From NCBI GenBank assembly GCA_016928955.1, contig JAFGJV010000020.1:1-32867 (forward strand): a stretch of 32,867 bases of DNA. The letters are read 5' to 3'. Of this stretch, positions 25,731 to 32,867 are shown in pieces. This stretch comes from Spirochaetales bacterium (GTDB lineage: Bacteria > Spirochaetota > Spirochaetia > Treponematales > UBA12059). Under the pieces are notes generated by a model. The model made no database searches. It had not been told where the DNA came from and saw only the letters and a program-made list of their open reading frames with translations. The translations under genes and the position numbers were made by a program. The stretch's first letter is position 1. Every line of letters starts with the position of its first letter.

Positions 25731-25787
25731 GGCGGCGGGATGGCCGCCGCTTCCCGACAGGCTAGAGCCCGGGGTTCCGTCTGTCAA
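25731..25787 (-). promoter_or_regulatory. Promoter and leader hairpin of the M16 operon
   Basis: Minus strand: a perfect -35 TTGACA (25787-25782), 17-base spacer, weak -10 TAGCCT (25764-25759). The leader contains a hairpin GGCGGC (25731-25736) / GCCGCC (25743-25748) ending just upstream of the Shine-Dalgarno, which could limit ribosome access. Confidence 0.5.
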
Positions 25788-25849
25788 GGCGACGCTCGCG
25801 TTTCGGCCGCCCGGGTGGCCCGACCAGAACAGCTTGCCAGTGCCCGGGA

Positions 25850-25879
25850 TTGTCCCTCCGGGCGCCCGGATGCTACAAT
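25850..25879 (+). promoter_or_regulatory. Promoter of the transglycosylase gene
   Basis: -35 TTGTCC (25850-25855), 18-base spacer, extended -10 TGC TACAAT (25871-25879). Predicted +1 near 25886, which places the transcript start upstream of the ATG at 25921 and supports the long N-terminus. Confidence 0.55.
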
Positions 25880-25920
25880 CCGCGCGCCCGGCGACACCTA
25901 TGGCCGGCGGCGGAGTACCC

Positions 25921-26880
25921 ATGCTTGCCCTGTTGATCCACATCCAGGCCGCCCGGAGCCTGGCCGGCGCCCTTGCCCGGCGCGGTACGGGCTTTGTCCG
26001 TCCGGCGAGTGAGCCCCGTGAGGCTCCGCCCAAAAAACGAGGCCGGCCGCGCGCGAAGGCCTGCCAGACCCTTGAGCCCGCGGCCTTTATTCCGTTTGTC
26101 CCGCAGCCGGAGCCCCTCTGGGACACCAAGGCGCGCCCGGGACCCATAAGCACGGCCGGGTATCCGCCGCTATGGTTCCTTGCCCCCGCCCGCCTGGTTA
26201 TGGCTTGCGCCGTGGGGCTTGCGCGGGGCCTGGCTTGGGCCCACCTGGGCTTTGTCCTGGTCACGTCGACGCTGGTGGCCTGTTACGCCTTTGTCGACCC
26301 CAGCGTTACCGTCCTGTCCATCCAGCGCCGCTACGCGGACGGCTACGCTCCTGTGTCACGGCCCATGCCGGTGACCCTGGAGCAGGTGCCCAAAACGGCC
26401 CGGCGCATGCTGGTGTCCGTGGAGGATTCGGGCTTCTGGACCCACCCCGGTTTCAGCCTTGAGGCGTTCGTGCGCGCCGCCGAGGTAAACAAGCGCCTGG
26501 GCCGCCCCCTGTACGGCGGCTCGACCATCAGCATGCAGGTGGCCCGTACCCTGTTCCTGCTGCCCGTAAAGAGTTACCTGCGTAAATATCTGGAGCTGGT
26601 CGTCACCGTTGAGCTTGAGCTCATCCTGAGCAAGGAGCGCATCCTGGAGCTGTACCTGTCCTGGGCAGAATGGGGCAAGGGCGTGTACGGCATAGACATG
26701 GCCGCGCGGCACTATTACCGCGCGAGCGCGTCCAAACTGACCACGGACAGGAGCGCACGGCTACTGGCCATACTGTCGTCGCCGTTGAAATACGGGCCCG
26801 GCACGCTGGGCAAAAGCGACCTCCTCCGCAGTCGCTACGACTTTCTGGTCAAGGCATACCAGATAGGGTCGGCCAAGTAG
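25921..26880 (+). CDS. mtgA: Monofunctional peptidoglycan glycosyltransferase with extended N-terminus
   Basis: 319 residues from the ATG at 25921, which has GGAG seven to eight bases upstream. A GT51 domain polymerises lipid II: VEDSGFWTHPGFSLEAF (first catalytic Glu), GGSTISMQVARTLFL, ELILSKERILELYLSWAEWGKGVYGI and AARHYYR. No transpeptidase domain follows. A membrane helix lies before it (about 95-118, LAWAHLGFVLVTSTLVACYAFV). The first 90 or so residues are unusual for MtgA (normally about 240 residues in all): Pro/Arg-rich, with KKRGRPRAK at about 39-47. An internal ATG at 26200 would give a typical 226-residue MtgA but has no Shine-Dalgarno. Converges with rlmM, leaving six bases. Confidence 0.88.
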   Translation: MLALLIHIQAARSLAGALARRGTGFVRPASEPREAPPKKRGRPRAKACQTLEPAAFIPFVPQPEPLWDTKARPGPISTAGYPPLWFLAPARLVMACAVGLARGLAWAHLGFVLVTSTLVACYAFVDPSVTVLSIQRRYADGYAPVSRPMPVTLEQVPKTARRMLVSVEDSGFWTHPGFSLEAFVRAAEVNKRLGRPLYGGSTISMQVARTLFLLPVKSYLRKYLELVVTVELELILSKERILELYLSWAEWGKGVYGIDMAARHYYRASASKLTTDRSARLLAILSSPLKYGPGTLGKSDLLRSRYDFLVKAYQIGSAK

Positions 26881-26886
26881 GGCGCG

Positions 26887-27807
26887 TCAGGGGCGCACCA
26901 GCATCCAGGTAAGCTCATGGCGGTTGTGCCAGAGGTGGAGCACGCGCGAGCCAGGTATGGCAGCGAACTTGGCCACCGTGGCCCGGTCCCAGTCCGCGCC
27001 CTGCATCTTTATGGTACAGATGAAATTCCTGGCCAGGCCCGCCTCCAGCCACCCGCTGACCCAGTCGAACAGGGCCGGGGGATAGCAGATGACGTCTGAG
27101 CACAGCCAGTCCACGGGTCCCAGCTCGGCAGGTTTCAGCGTGAAGGCGTTGTGCTTGATGGCAGTGACGCCGGGCAGTCGGGCCACGGACTCGTCCAGCG
27201 GCGCCCGGTCTATGGCCACCACCTCGGCGCCCAGGCCGGCCAGGGCCCAGGTCCAGCCTCCGGGGCTGGCGCCCGCGTCCACGCAACGCTGGCCGGGGCC
27301 GGGCATGGAGCCCGCCATCACCAGGGCTTCCCACAGCTTCCGGTATGCCCGGCTCGGGGGGCCTTCCTTGTCCTCAAGAAACGACAGCTCGCCGTTGGGC
27401 CAGGGGCTACTGCACCGCGCGCTGGCCATCAGGCTGTGCTCGTCCAGCAGGGTAAAGGCGCCCATGGGATTGTCCGGCAGGTTGAACGGAAAGGCCTTGG
27501 GTTTGGACGGCAGGGGCGGCAACGCCTCGGCTATCAGGGCCGTGCGCCGGGCATGACGATGGACGTAGGGCGCCCAGTTGCGCTGTATGGACCTGAGCAG
27601 GGACGCGGCTTCCTTGATCGACCCGAATTCTGCCACAAAGGGCTTTTGCCATACGTTGCGCGTCCAATACGCCTGTAGTTCCGGCCCCATCACGGTCAGG
27701 AGCTCTCCGTCCGTCCGGTAGGGCGCGGGCAACTCCCCCGCCAGGTGGTCCATGAAGCCTGGCGACGCGTGGTAGCAGGCAGCGTCCAGGTGCTGGACAT
27801 CGCTCAT
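26887..27807 (-). CDS. RlmM-like rRNA 2'-O-methyltransferase
   Basis: 306 residues. The C-terminal half is a Rossmann-fold, RrmJ/FtsJ-type methyltransferase: SAM motif DAGASPGGWTWALAGLGAEVVAID (177-200) and a complete K-D-K-E catalytic tetrad, Lys157, Asp238 (CSDVICYP), Lys267 (CTIKMQG) and Glu298 (RHELTWML). PGGWTW and VDWLCSD are closest to RlmM, which methylates C2498 in 23S rRNA. The N-terminal half is not the well-kept THUMP domain I would expect, so the name is by similarity of the catalytic half. The ATG overlaps the upstream stop in ATGA, so translation is coupled to the cyclase-like gene. Confidence 0.82.
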   Translation of the reverse strand: MSDVQHLDAACYHASPGFMDHLAGELPAPYRTDGELLTVMGPELQAYWTRNVWQKPFVAEFGSIKEAASLLRSIQRNWAPYVHRHARRTALIAEALPPLPSKPKAFPFNLPDNPMGAFTLLDEHSLMASARCSSPWPNGELSFLEDKEGPPSRAYRKLWEALVMAGSMPGPGQRCVDAGASPGGWTWALAGLGAEVVAIDRAPLDESVARLPGVTAIKHNAFTLKPAELGPVDWLCSDVICYPPALFDWVSGWLEAGLARNFICTIKMQGADWDRATVAKFAAIPGSRVLHLWHNRHELTWMLVRP

Positions 27808-30554
27808 ATGAACTTGTTCGCCCGCGCCGCTTCCAGAAGGCGCCGGTTCCAGTAGTTTTTTTCCATGTACAGGGCGCGCATGGCCCTGTCCTCTATGCGG
27901 CCCGAGCGCTGCTGGAGGACCTTGAAGGCCCGCGATAGCACGGTCTGCTTGTCCACCGGCGGCTCGGCAAGGCCTTCCTCAAGCAGGTAGCAGAGGAAGG
28001 AATAGGTGCCGGTGCCGGGGTTCTGGCGGGAGGGTTTTTCGGCGCGGAGGTGGGCGTACAGCTCGGTTGCCTGGACCGGGTCGGCGTTGGCCAGGCCCGT
28101 CGCGTACCAGGACAGGACCTTGCGCAGTTCCTCCAGGGCCGCTCCCGTGCCGCCGAATTCTATGCAGCTGTCCTCTATGTCCGCAAAACCGGAATCCCAG
28201 GAGAAGGCATCGGCGGGCCGGAAGGGCCTGGCCTTGGGGCTGTCCGGCTGGGTCAGCCAAGCCAGGGCGTCCCGGGGGCGGCCGCGCAGCAGGTCCAGTT
28301 CGCCAAGGAAGACCCTGGCCTCCGTATCGTCTGGCAGGCTTCTGAGCTCGTCCTCGGCGTCGCCGTAGGAGCCGGCGTAGGCCAGCGCCCTGGCTTTCCA
28401 TACGCGGGCGCGCCTGGCCAGATCGGGCAGGGCGTAGGTGTCGCCGCTTTGGGCCAGGGAGTCCAGCCTGCGGGCGGCTTCGTCGTACGAACCCAGCTCG
28501 AATTCTATCCTGCCCGTGAGGAAGTCCACCGCCGAGAGGGCCTCCACATGGAACATGAGCGACGCCGATTCCCGGGCGGACTCGGCCAGCCTGCCGGCGC
28601 GCACCAGGGAGCCGGTCATGAACTCGGCCACGCAGCGCCCGTACATGGCCATGAAGCGCTCGTACTCGTCGCCTCCGGCCTCGGCCAGCTCCTGGGCGTT
28701 GACCAGGTAATCGGAAGCTTCCTGGAAGCGCTCCATGGCCAGGGCGGACAGGCCCATCATGCGGTGGGCGCGCGTCTCCAGCTTGGCAGGGGCGCCCTTG
28801 CCCATGGCAAGCAGGGCTTCCCGCGCGCCCTTGGCCGAGCGCTCGGCGTCACCCTGGGCATAGGCCAGCTCCGAGCGGGCCAGACCGCGGAGGGCGTCGG
28901 CCCGGGGCCCGGCAAAGGCGGCGTCGCCGGCCGCAGCCAGCTCGGCCGCCGGACGGTCCCGGCGCGCAAGGGCCGCCCAGAAACCGTGAACGGCCCTGGA
29001 CGAGGGGGACAGGAATTCCAGGCGATCGTAGTCATCCGGAGGGGCGGCAAGTGCGTCGGCGAACAGGCAGTCGTATAAGAGGCCCTCTTCCCGCTCGCGC
29101 TCTCCCACCCGCTGGAGCATACCCAGGGACGGCCGCACGGCCCGTTCCCTGTACAGGGCGGTCAGGTAATCGGCGAACTGCGCGTCGCAGGCCGCCGCCC
29201 CGTCCAGGCCCGCGGCTACCCTGATGATGGCATCGTCCACGGGCTGGAGTATGGCCAGGGGCTCGGCGGGGTCCGCGAGCCCCGCGCGCCGCAAGAGCTC
29301 GCCCAGGACCCTGACGCCCTCGTCTGACAGGCCCGTGGAGCGGAAAAAGCCCGCGGTTTGGTCGGCCGACAAGACGCCATCGGCCAGTCCTATGGCGTGC
29401 AGGTGGATGGCCGCTTCCCTGGGGATGATGGACAGGACGGCGGCCGCTCCCCCGCCCTCGCGGTGGGCGTTCCGGCGCCCGGACAGGGCCGCGCACCGCC
29501 GTTCCAGTTTGTCTTTGGCAAGCTGGTCGCAGTCGCCCAGGGCCGTGTGAATGGCTCCCGCCACGGCCATGGACTCGGGGGCGTCCAGGCGTATGGCCAC
29601 GGACCAGGGACCCAACAGGGCATCCGGGGGATTGGCTGAGTCAAGGGTAAGGTAGCGTTCCCTGCCCCGGCCGTCCCTGAGGCGTTCCGCTATGAGCGCC
29701 ACGGCCTCTGGGGAAAAATTCTCCGGCGAGTCGCACACCAGGAGGGCCGGACCCAGGGCGTCCAGAGCCTCATGGATGCTGGATGCGCACGCCCTGGCCA
29801 GGGCCTGGCCCGGTTGCCCCGCGTAGGGAGCCTGGGCGGCCGCCTGGAAGGCAGGCCTGTCCTCGGGCGGGGCGAGGGCGGTGGTCAGGGGGTAAAAAGC
29901 CTTGGTGCCGTTGCGTGGCGACCTGAGCGCCAGGGTGGCTGGGGCCCCCGGCAGGGCTGCCAGGGCCTGGGCAAAGGCCGCCGGCGAGCGGGTGGGGCGA
30001 TACCCGGTCAGGGCGACCAGTCGCTCGTCGCGCGTCACTATGGCCGGCAGGGCGGCAAAGGCGGGATCGGGCGACGAGCCGAGGGTGAGCATCTTACCGG
30101 CGTCGGCGGAACCCAGGGCTATCCGGTGAAGGGGTTCCACCCACTCGGTGGGATTGGCCATGCTGTTCCTGGGGAAATGGTCCTTGAAAACGGTCTGGGC
30201 TTCCGGACTGAATGCGCAGGGTAGGTCCTGGGTCAGGGCCAGGCGTTGGGCGTCAAAGAATCCGAGCGTGTCCTCAAGGGACGGGCCGTGGTGCACGGCC
30301 AGGGTGACGCCCCTGAGCCCGGGAGCCGCCTCGGCCACGGCCGCATGCAGGCGGGCCAGCGCCTCAGCGGCCAGGAATACGTCAAACGCCTTGTGGTCCG
30401 GGAAGGACAGCACCAGGGGCGACGAGCGGGCTGAAGCCTGGGCGCCAAAATCCGAGGCCAGCGCCCGCAACGACGCCAGGAGCCCGGCCGCCGTCTCGTG
30501 TCCCGCTCGCTCCAGCTGGGGAAGGTAATCGATGGATACGCCAAAAAAGATCAT
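27804..30554 (-). CDS. Large protein: degenerate cyclase-like and NTPase-like domains plus TPR repeats
   Basis: 916 residues from the ATG at 30554, with GAGG seven bases before it; an earlier in-frame ATG adds 24 poor residues. Residues 1-125 follow the class III nucleotide cyclase pattern (FFGVSIDYL, SPLVLSFPDHKAFDVFLAAEALARLHAAV, GVTLAVHHG), but the metal-binding Asp positions are not kept. Residues 173-325 resemble a STAND/AAA NTPase: TRDERLVALTGY, a broken P-loop (LRSPRNGTKAF, 210-220) and a Walker B-like LGPALLVCDSPENFSPEAVALIAERL. From about 560 to 860 are helical repeats of TPR type (LARSELAYAQGDAERSAKGAREALLAMGK and others). The order matches the soluble adenylyl cyclase type, with catalytic sites eroded. 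No membrane segment is seen. A role as sensor or scaffold is inferred; the true function is unknown. Confidence 0.6.
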   Translation of the reverse strand: MIFFGVSIDYLPQLERAGHETAAGLLASLRALASDFGAQASARSSPLVLSFPDHKAFDVFLAAEALARLHAAVAEAAPGLRGVTLAVHHGPSLEDTLGFFDAQRLALTQDLPCAFSPEAQTVFKDHFPRNSMANPTEWVEPLHRIALGSADAGKMLTLGSSPDPAFAALPAIVTRDERLVALTGYRPTRSPAAFAQALAALPGAPATLALRSPRNGTKAFYPLTTALAPPEDRPAFQAAAQAPYAGQPGQALARACASSIHEALDALGPALLVCDSPENFSPEAVALIAERLRDGRGRERYLTLDSANPPDALLGPWSVAIRLDAPESMAVAGAIHTALGDCDQLAKDKLERRCAALSGRRNAHREGGGAAAVLSIIPREAAIHLHAIGLADGVLSADQTAGFFRSTGLSDEGVRVLGELLRRAGLADPAEPLAILQPVDDAIIRVAAGLDGAAACDAQFADYLTALYRERAVRPSLGMLQRVGEREREEGLLYDCLFADALAAPPDDYDRLEFLSPSSRAVHGFWAALARRDRPAAELAAAGDAAFAGPRADALRGLARSELAYAQGDAERSAKGAREALLAMGKGAPAKLETRAHRMMGLSALAMERFQEASDYLVNAQELAEAGGDEYERFMAMYGRCVAEFMTGSLVRAGRLAESARESASLMFHVEALSAVDFLTGRIEFELGSYDEAARRLDSLAQSGDTYALPDLARRARVWKARALAYAGSYGDAEDELRSLPDDTEARVFLGELDLLRGRPRDALAWLTQPDSPKARPFRPADAFSWDSGFADIEDSCIEFGGTGAALEELRKVLSWYATGLANADPVQATELYAHLRAEKPSRQNPGTGTYSFLCYLLEEGLAEPPVDKQTVLSRAFKVLQQRSGRIEDRAMRALYMEKNYWNRRLLEAARANKFI

Positions 30555-30618
30555 GCGCCTGCCTCGACAGCGGATTGTTATGGAAGAAACGGAGGCCCAC
30601 GGCCAGTCCGGATGGCAT

Positions 30619-30675
30619 CCGGGCATGGCATAACGCCTGCCCGGGCATTATAGTCGATAGCGAGCGGGGCGGGAA
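30619..30675 (-). promoter_or_regulatory. Promoter and leader hairpin of the cyclase-like/rlmM operon
   Basis: Minus strand: perfect -10 TATAAT (30652-30647) with a weak -35 TTCCCG 17 bases upstream. At the predicted transcription start begins a hairpin: CCGGGCA (30619-30625) pairs with TGCCCGG (30639-30645), and an inner GGC/GCC closes an ATAAC loop. It could be an operator or a stabilising 5' structure. The leader to the ATG is about 85 bases. Confidence 0.5.
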
Positions 30676-30693
30676 GCGCGTATGTGATGCCCT

Positions 30694-30720
30694 CCCCGGA
30701 CGAGGCCGCCGGGGTTTTTT
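30694..30720 (+). terminator. Orphan plus-strand intrinsic terminator
   Basis: CCCCGG (30694-30699) pairs with CCGGGG (30709-30714), followed by six T (30715-30720). It has a good terminator shape on the plus strand but sits between divergent promoters with no plus-strand gene upstream. It may stop antisense transcription of the cyclase-like gene or end a short RNA. Confidence 0.45.
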
Positions 30721-30723
30721 GGC

Positions 30724-30753
30724 TTGACCATATTTTTTTGACCATGCTACACT
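30724..30753 (+). promoter_or_regulatory. Promoter of the RsbU-like phosphatase operon
   Basis: -35 TTGACC (30724-30729), 18-base spacer, extended -10 TGC TACACT (30745-30753). The octamer TTGACCAT occurs twice (30724-30731 and 30738-30745), 14 bases apart, so it could be a binding site as well as the -35. Predicted leader about 60 bases. Confidence 0.55.
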
Positions 30754-30818
30754 TGCGTCCAAAGGGATGGAGCCGTAGCACGGCGCTCGTCATCCCGTTT
30801 CCGTATCAAGGGTAGCCC

Positions 30819-32771
30819 ATGGCCATCAGCTCGCTCGTCCAGGTTCTCGAGTCGCCGCTCGTGGCGCACATTCTCGTCCTGGCCGTTCTGTCGGCCTTGT
30901 TCCTGTACATCAGGTCCAAGGAAGCGGAAGGGCATTCCGCCGTCTACCTGTATAGTCTGGGTTTCCTGGCGGCGCGCAGCCTGGCGTACGCCTTTTTCCC
31001 GTACCAGGAATTGTTCTTCCTGACCGACGTGGCGTACCTGTGCTTCTTCATGTACATCTTCATGATGCCCTGCAAGGTGGCACGCCCCGCGCTATTCCCT
31101 AGCTTGGCGCTCAACGTCGTGGTAGCCGCGCTTTTTGCCCTACGGCTGTTTACCGATGTGGCCGTGGGCGTGCCCGGCTGGTTGTTCAGACTGGTACTGG
31201 TGCTGGACGCGCTTCTGGTTTTGATCTTTGCCTTCATACGGCGCAAGGTGCGCAAAGAAACCATAGCCCGGCAGATAGTCGGGAAAATCTGGCCGGTTGC
31301 CGTTCCCATCGTCCTGGTCTACGTGGCCGCGGGCATGATCCTGGGGTACGAAGACGCCGTGTTCCAGGGCGTGGTGGCCCCGGTTTCCTACTTGTGGTAC
31401 GTGGCCGCCATCCTGGCCACCCTGCGGGCCCAGGACGATCAGCTGATTGACGCCGTGTCGTACTACGAAGGATCCATAGACAGCCTATACAACATGTTCC
31501 TGAGCACGGGCACGGTGCTCAAAGGCGATTTCACCATGGACCAGGTCATGGGCGCCATGAACGAGGCCTTTACCGCCGAAACCGCCGCGGACGGCGGCGT
31601 GATTTTCCTGGTGGACGAATTCGACGACCTGATCGTGTGCAAGGCGTACACGGGCAGTTTCCCGCCGCCGGTGCCCCTGCCTGAAAACCTGCCGCGTAAG
31701 CAGAACCGTGTGGAGTCGTTCATGAAGCACGCCCAGTTCCGCCTGGGCGAGGGCCTCTTTGGCGACATAGCAAAAACCGGCAAAAACGTGTACATACCCA
31801 GCGTGGAGGGCGACGCGCGCATCACCCTGAACGGCGAGGAAGACTTCCTCAAGCTGCGCTCGCTGATGGCCGTGCCCCTGATGGTGGAGGAGCGCATCAT
31901 AGGCGTGGCCGCCATGGCCAGGAAAAGCGGCAATGACGGGTTCACGGAGGCCGAGTTCGACCGCTTCAAGCTATTGGCCAACTTCGGCACCCTGACCATC
32001 AGCAACTTCTTCTCGTTCCTGGCCGCCAGCGAAAAGAGCGGCATAGAGCGTTCGGCGGGCATAGCCGCGGAAATCCAGAAGAGCATCATACCCAAGAAAA
32101 TCCCGCAGTTCTCCAGCCTGGGCGTCGGGGCGTTCACCATACCCGCTCCGGGCGTGTCGGGCGACTATTTCGACGTCATCCAGACCCGGGCGGACCGGGT
32201 GGTGTGCGTGGTTGGCGACGTGGCCGGCAAGGGCGTGTCCGCGGCCCTCATCATGGTGATGATCCGCTCCATCCTCCACCTGATCACCAACACCAACAAG
32301 GACATAGCCACCGTACTCAACTGGGTGAACAAGGGCATTACTGGCAAGATAGAGCTGGACCACTACGCCACCCTCGGGATCGTGGCGGTGAACGTGGTTA
32401 CCGGCGAGATGGAATACGCCAACGCGTCTCACCAGCCCGTGCTGGTGTACCGCAGGGCCAGCGACAGCATAGAGTCGCTTGAGCTCAAGAGCGTGCCCAT
32501 AGGCGTGGAGCGGACCACGGAGTACGGGCGCAAGGCCCTCAGGCTGTCCGACGGGGACATCGTCGTCCTGTACACGGACGGCATCATCGAGGCCATGAAC
32601 GAGCAGGGCAAGCAATACGGGCGCCGCGGCCTGTCGCAGGTGGTTACCCGCAACCGCGACCTTGCGCCCAAGGAAATAGTGGCTAAAATTAAGAGCGACC
32701 TATCCGCGTTCGTCGGTTCGGTACGCCAGCACGACGACCAGACGGTTCTCGTACTCAAAATGAAGCTTTAG
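30819..32771 (+). CDS. Membrane-bound PP2C-type (SpoIIE/RsbU-like) phosphatase with GAF domain
   Basis: 650 residues. The N-terminal third has about six or seven hydrophobic helices (from HILVLAVLSALFLYI at about 17-31 to VVAPVSYLWYVAAILATL near 188-205), so it is an inner-membrane sensor. A GAF-like domain follows (about 225-405; GEGLFGDIAKTGKNVYIP, LRSLMAVPLMVEERIIGVAAMA). The C-terminal PP2C domain (about 430-650) has the metal-binding Asp motifs GDYFDV, VGDVAGKGVSAAL, YTDGIIEA and HDDQTVLVL. RsbU-type enzymes dephosphorylate a STAS anti-sigma-factor antagonist, and a STAS gene follows 17 bases later. The ATG at 30819 has an AAGGG upstream. Partner-switching control of a sigma factor or flagellar process is inferred. 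Confidence 0.9.
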   Translation: MAISSLVQVLESPLVAHILVLAVLSALFLYIRSKEAEGHSAVYLYSLGFLAARSLAYAFFPYQELFFLTDVAYLCFFMYIFMMPCKVARPALFPSLALNVVVAALFALRLFTDVAVGVPGWLFRLVLVLDALLVLIFAFIRRKVRKETIARQIVGKIWPVAVPIVLVYVAAGMILGYEDAVFQGVVAPVSYLWYVAAILATLRAQDDQLIDAVSYYEGSIDSLYNMFLSTGTVLKGDFTMDQVMGAMNEAFTAETAADGGVIFLVDEFDDLIVCKAYTGSFPPPVPLPENLPRKQNRVESFMKHAQFRLGEGLFGDIAKTGKNVYIPSVEGDARITLNGEEDFLKLRSLMAVPLMVEERIIGVAAMARKSGNDGFTEAEFDRFKLLANFGTLTISNFFSFLAASEKSGIERSAGIAAEIQKSIIPKKIPQFSSLGVGAFTIPAPGVSGDYFDVIQTRADRVVCVVGDVAGKGVSAALIMVMIRSILHLITNTNKDIATVLNWVNKGITGKIELDHYATLGIVAVNVVTGEMEYANASHQPVLVYRRASDSIESLELKSVPIGVERTTEYGRKALRLSDGDIVVLYTDGIIEAMNEQGKQYGRRGLSQVVTRNRDLAPKEIVAKIKSDLSAFVGSVRQHDDQTVLVLKMKL

Positions 32772-32787
32772 CGGAAGGAGCGGATGC

Positions 32788-32867
32788 ATGGAGCTCAAGA
32801 TCCGGAAGAGCGGTGAGAACTACATCATCGACGTAAACGGGGAGATGGACCTCTACAACTCCTACAA
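32788..32867 (+). CDS. Anti-sigma-factor antagonist (STAS domain), 5' part
   Basis: Only the first 26 or so residues are in the window: MELKIRKSGENYIIDVNGEMDLYNSY. The GEMDLYNS segment is the opening of STAS domains (RsbV/SpoIIAA), just before the helix with the phosphorylatable Ser/Thr, which lies beyond the window. AAGGAG (32775-32780) stands seven bases before the ATG at 32788. The gene follows the RsbU-like phosphatase closely, so the two are probably enzyme and substrate. Confidence 0.85.
   Translation, partial: MELKIRKSGENYIIDVNGEMDLYNSY

Noticed and set aside
30554-30626. 24-residue N-terminal extension of the cyclase-like protein
   Set aside because: The ATG at 30626 has no Shine-Dalgarno and the added residues look non-coding; the ATG at 30554 has GAGG at good spacing.

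Overview
The window reads as chromosomal DNA from a GC-rich bacterium, most likely a spirochaete of the Treponema/Spirochaetales kind. This placement is an inference. It rests on the order rpsP-khpA-rimM-trmD-rplS followed by FliK-like and FlhB-C-terminus-like genes, the run prfA-prmC-rel, a loose spirochaete-style lipobox (L-G-S-C), and a membrane-GAF-SpoIIE phosphatase followed by a STAS protein. I see no mobile element, CRISPR array, tRNA or rRNA gene. Coding density is very high and no gene-free stretch exceeds about 265 bases.

Layout. 125-3177: two minus-strand genes, a long-chain acyl-CoA synthetase with a palindromic operator-like promoter, and a tRNA-dihydrouridine synthase. 3392-8829: one long plus-strand operon running from ribosome/tRNA maturation genes (rpsP, khpA, rimM, trmD, rplS) into flagellar-export-like genes (FliK-like, FlhX), an HD-GYP c-di-GMP phosphodiesterase, yraN and two small genes, closed by a terminator near 8850. 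8962-17074: a giant alpha-2-macroglobulin-like lipoprotein overlapping a PBP1C gene, together forming an envelope-defence and repair pair. 17103-18389: serS on the minus strand. 18485-22609: a divergent operon of a tiny four-cysteine protein, prfA, prmC and a Rel-family (p)ppGpp enzyme, with start/stop overlaps throughout. 22703-25716: two M16 peptidase-family genes on the minus strand, one catalytic and one with no zinc site. 25921-26880: a monofunctional peptidoglycan transglycosylase. 26887-30554: an RlmM-like rRNA methyltransferase behind a large cyclase-like/NTPase-like/TPR protein. 30819-window end: an RsbU-like PP2C phosphatase and the start of an anti-sigma-factor antagonist.

Most noteworthy points. 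(1) Several independently recognisable promoters place an ATG exactly six bases after the -10 box, as expected for leaderless mRNAs (dus, upstream of rpsP, upstream of the macroglobulin gene); serS and the four-cysteine gene are close to this. For rpsP the leaderless ATG is in frame and would extend S16 by 39 residues. For the macroglobulin it opens a 14-codon ORF whose stop overlaps the main ATG. (2) The Rel protein has lost several (p)ppGpp-hydrolase residues while its synthetase residues remain. (3) The macroglobulin beside PBP1C lacks the CxEQ thioester. (4) The 916-residue protein resembles the soluble-adenylyl-cyclase layout (cyclase-NTPase-TPR), but its catalytic signatures are eroded. 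(5) A 58-residue four-cysteine protein precedes prfA in a coupled operon.

Translation starts were chosen from Shine-Dalgarno sites, stop/start overlaps and promoter positions. Product names come from motif recognition alone; no database search was possible.
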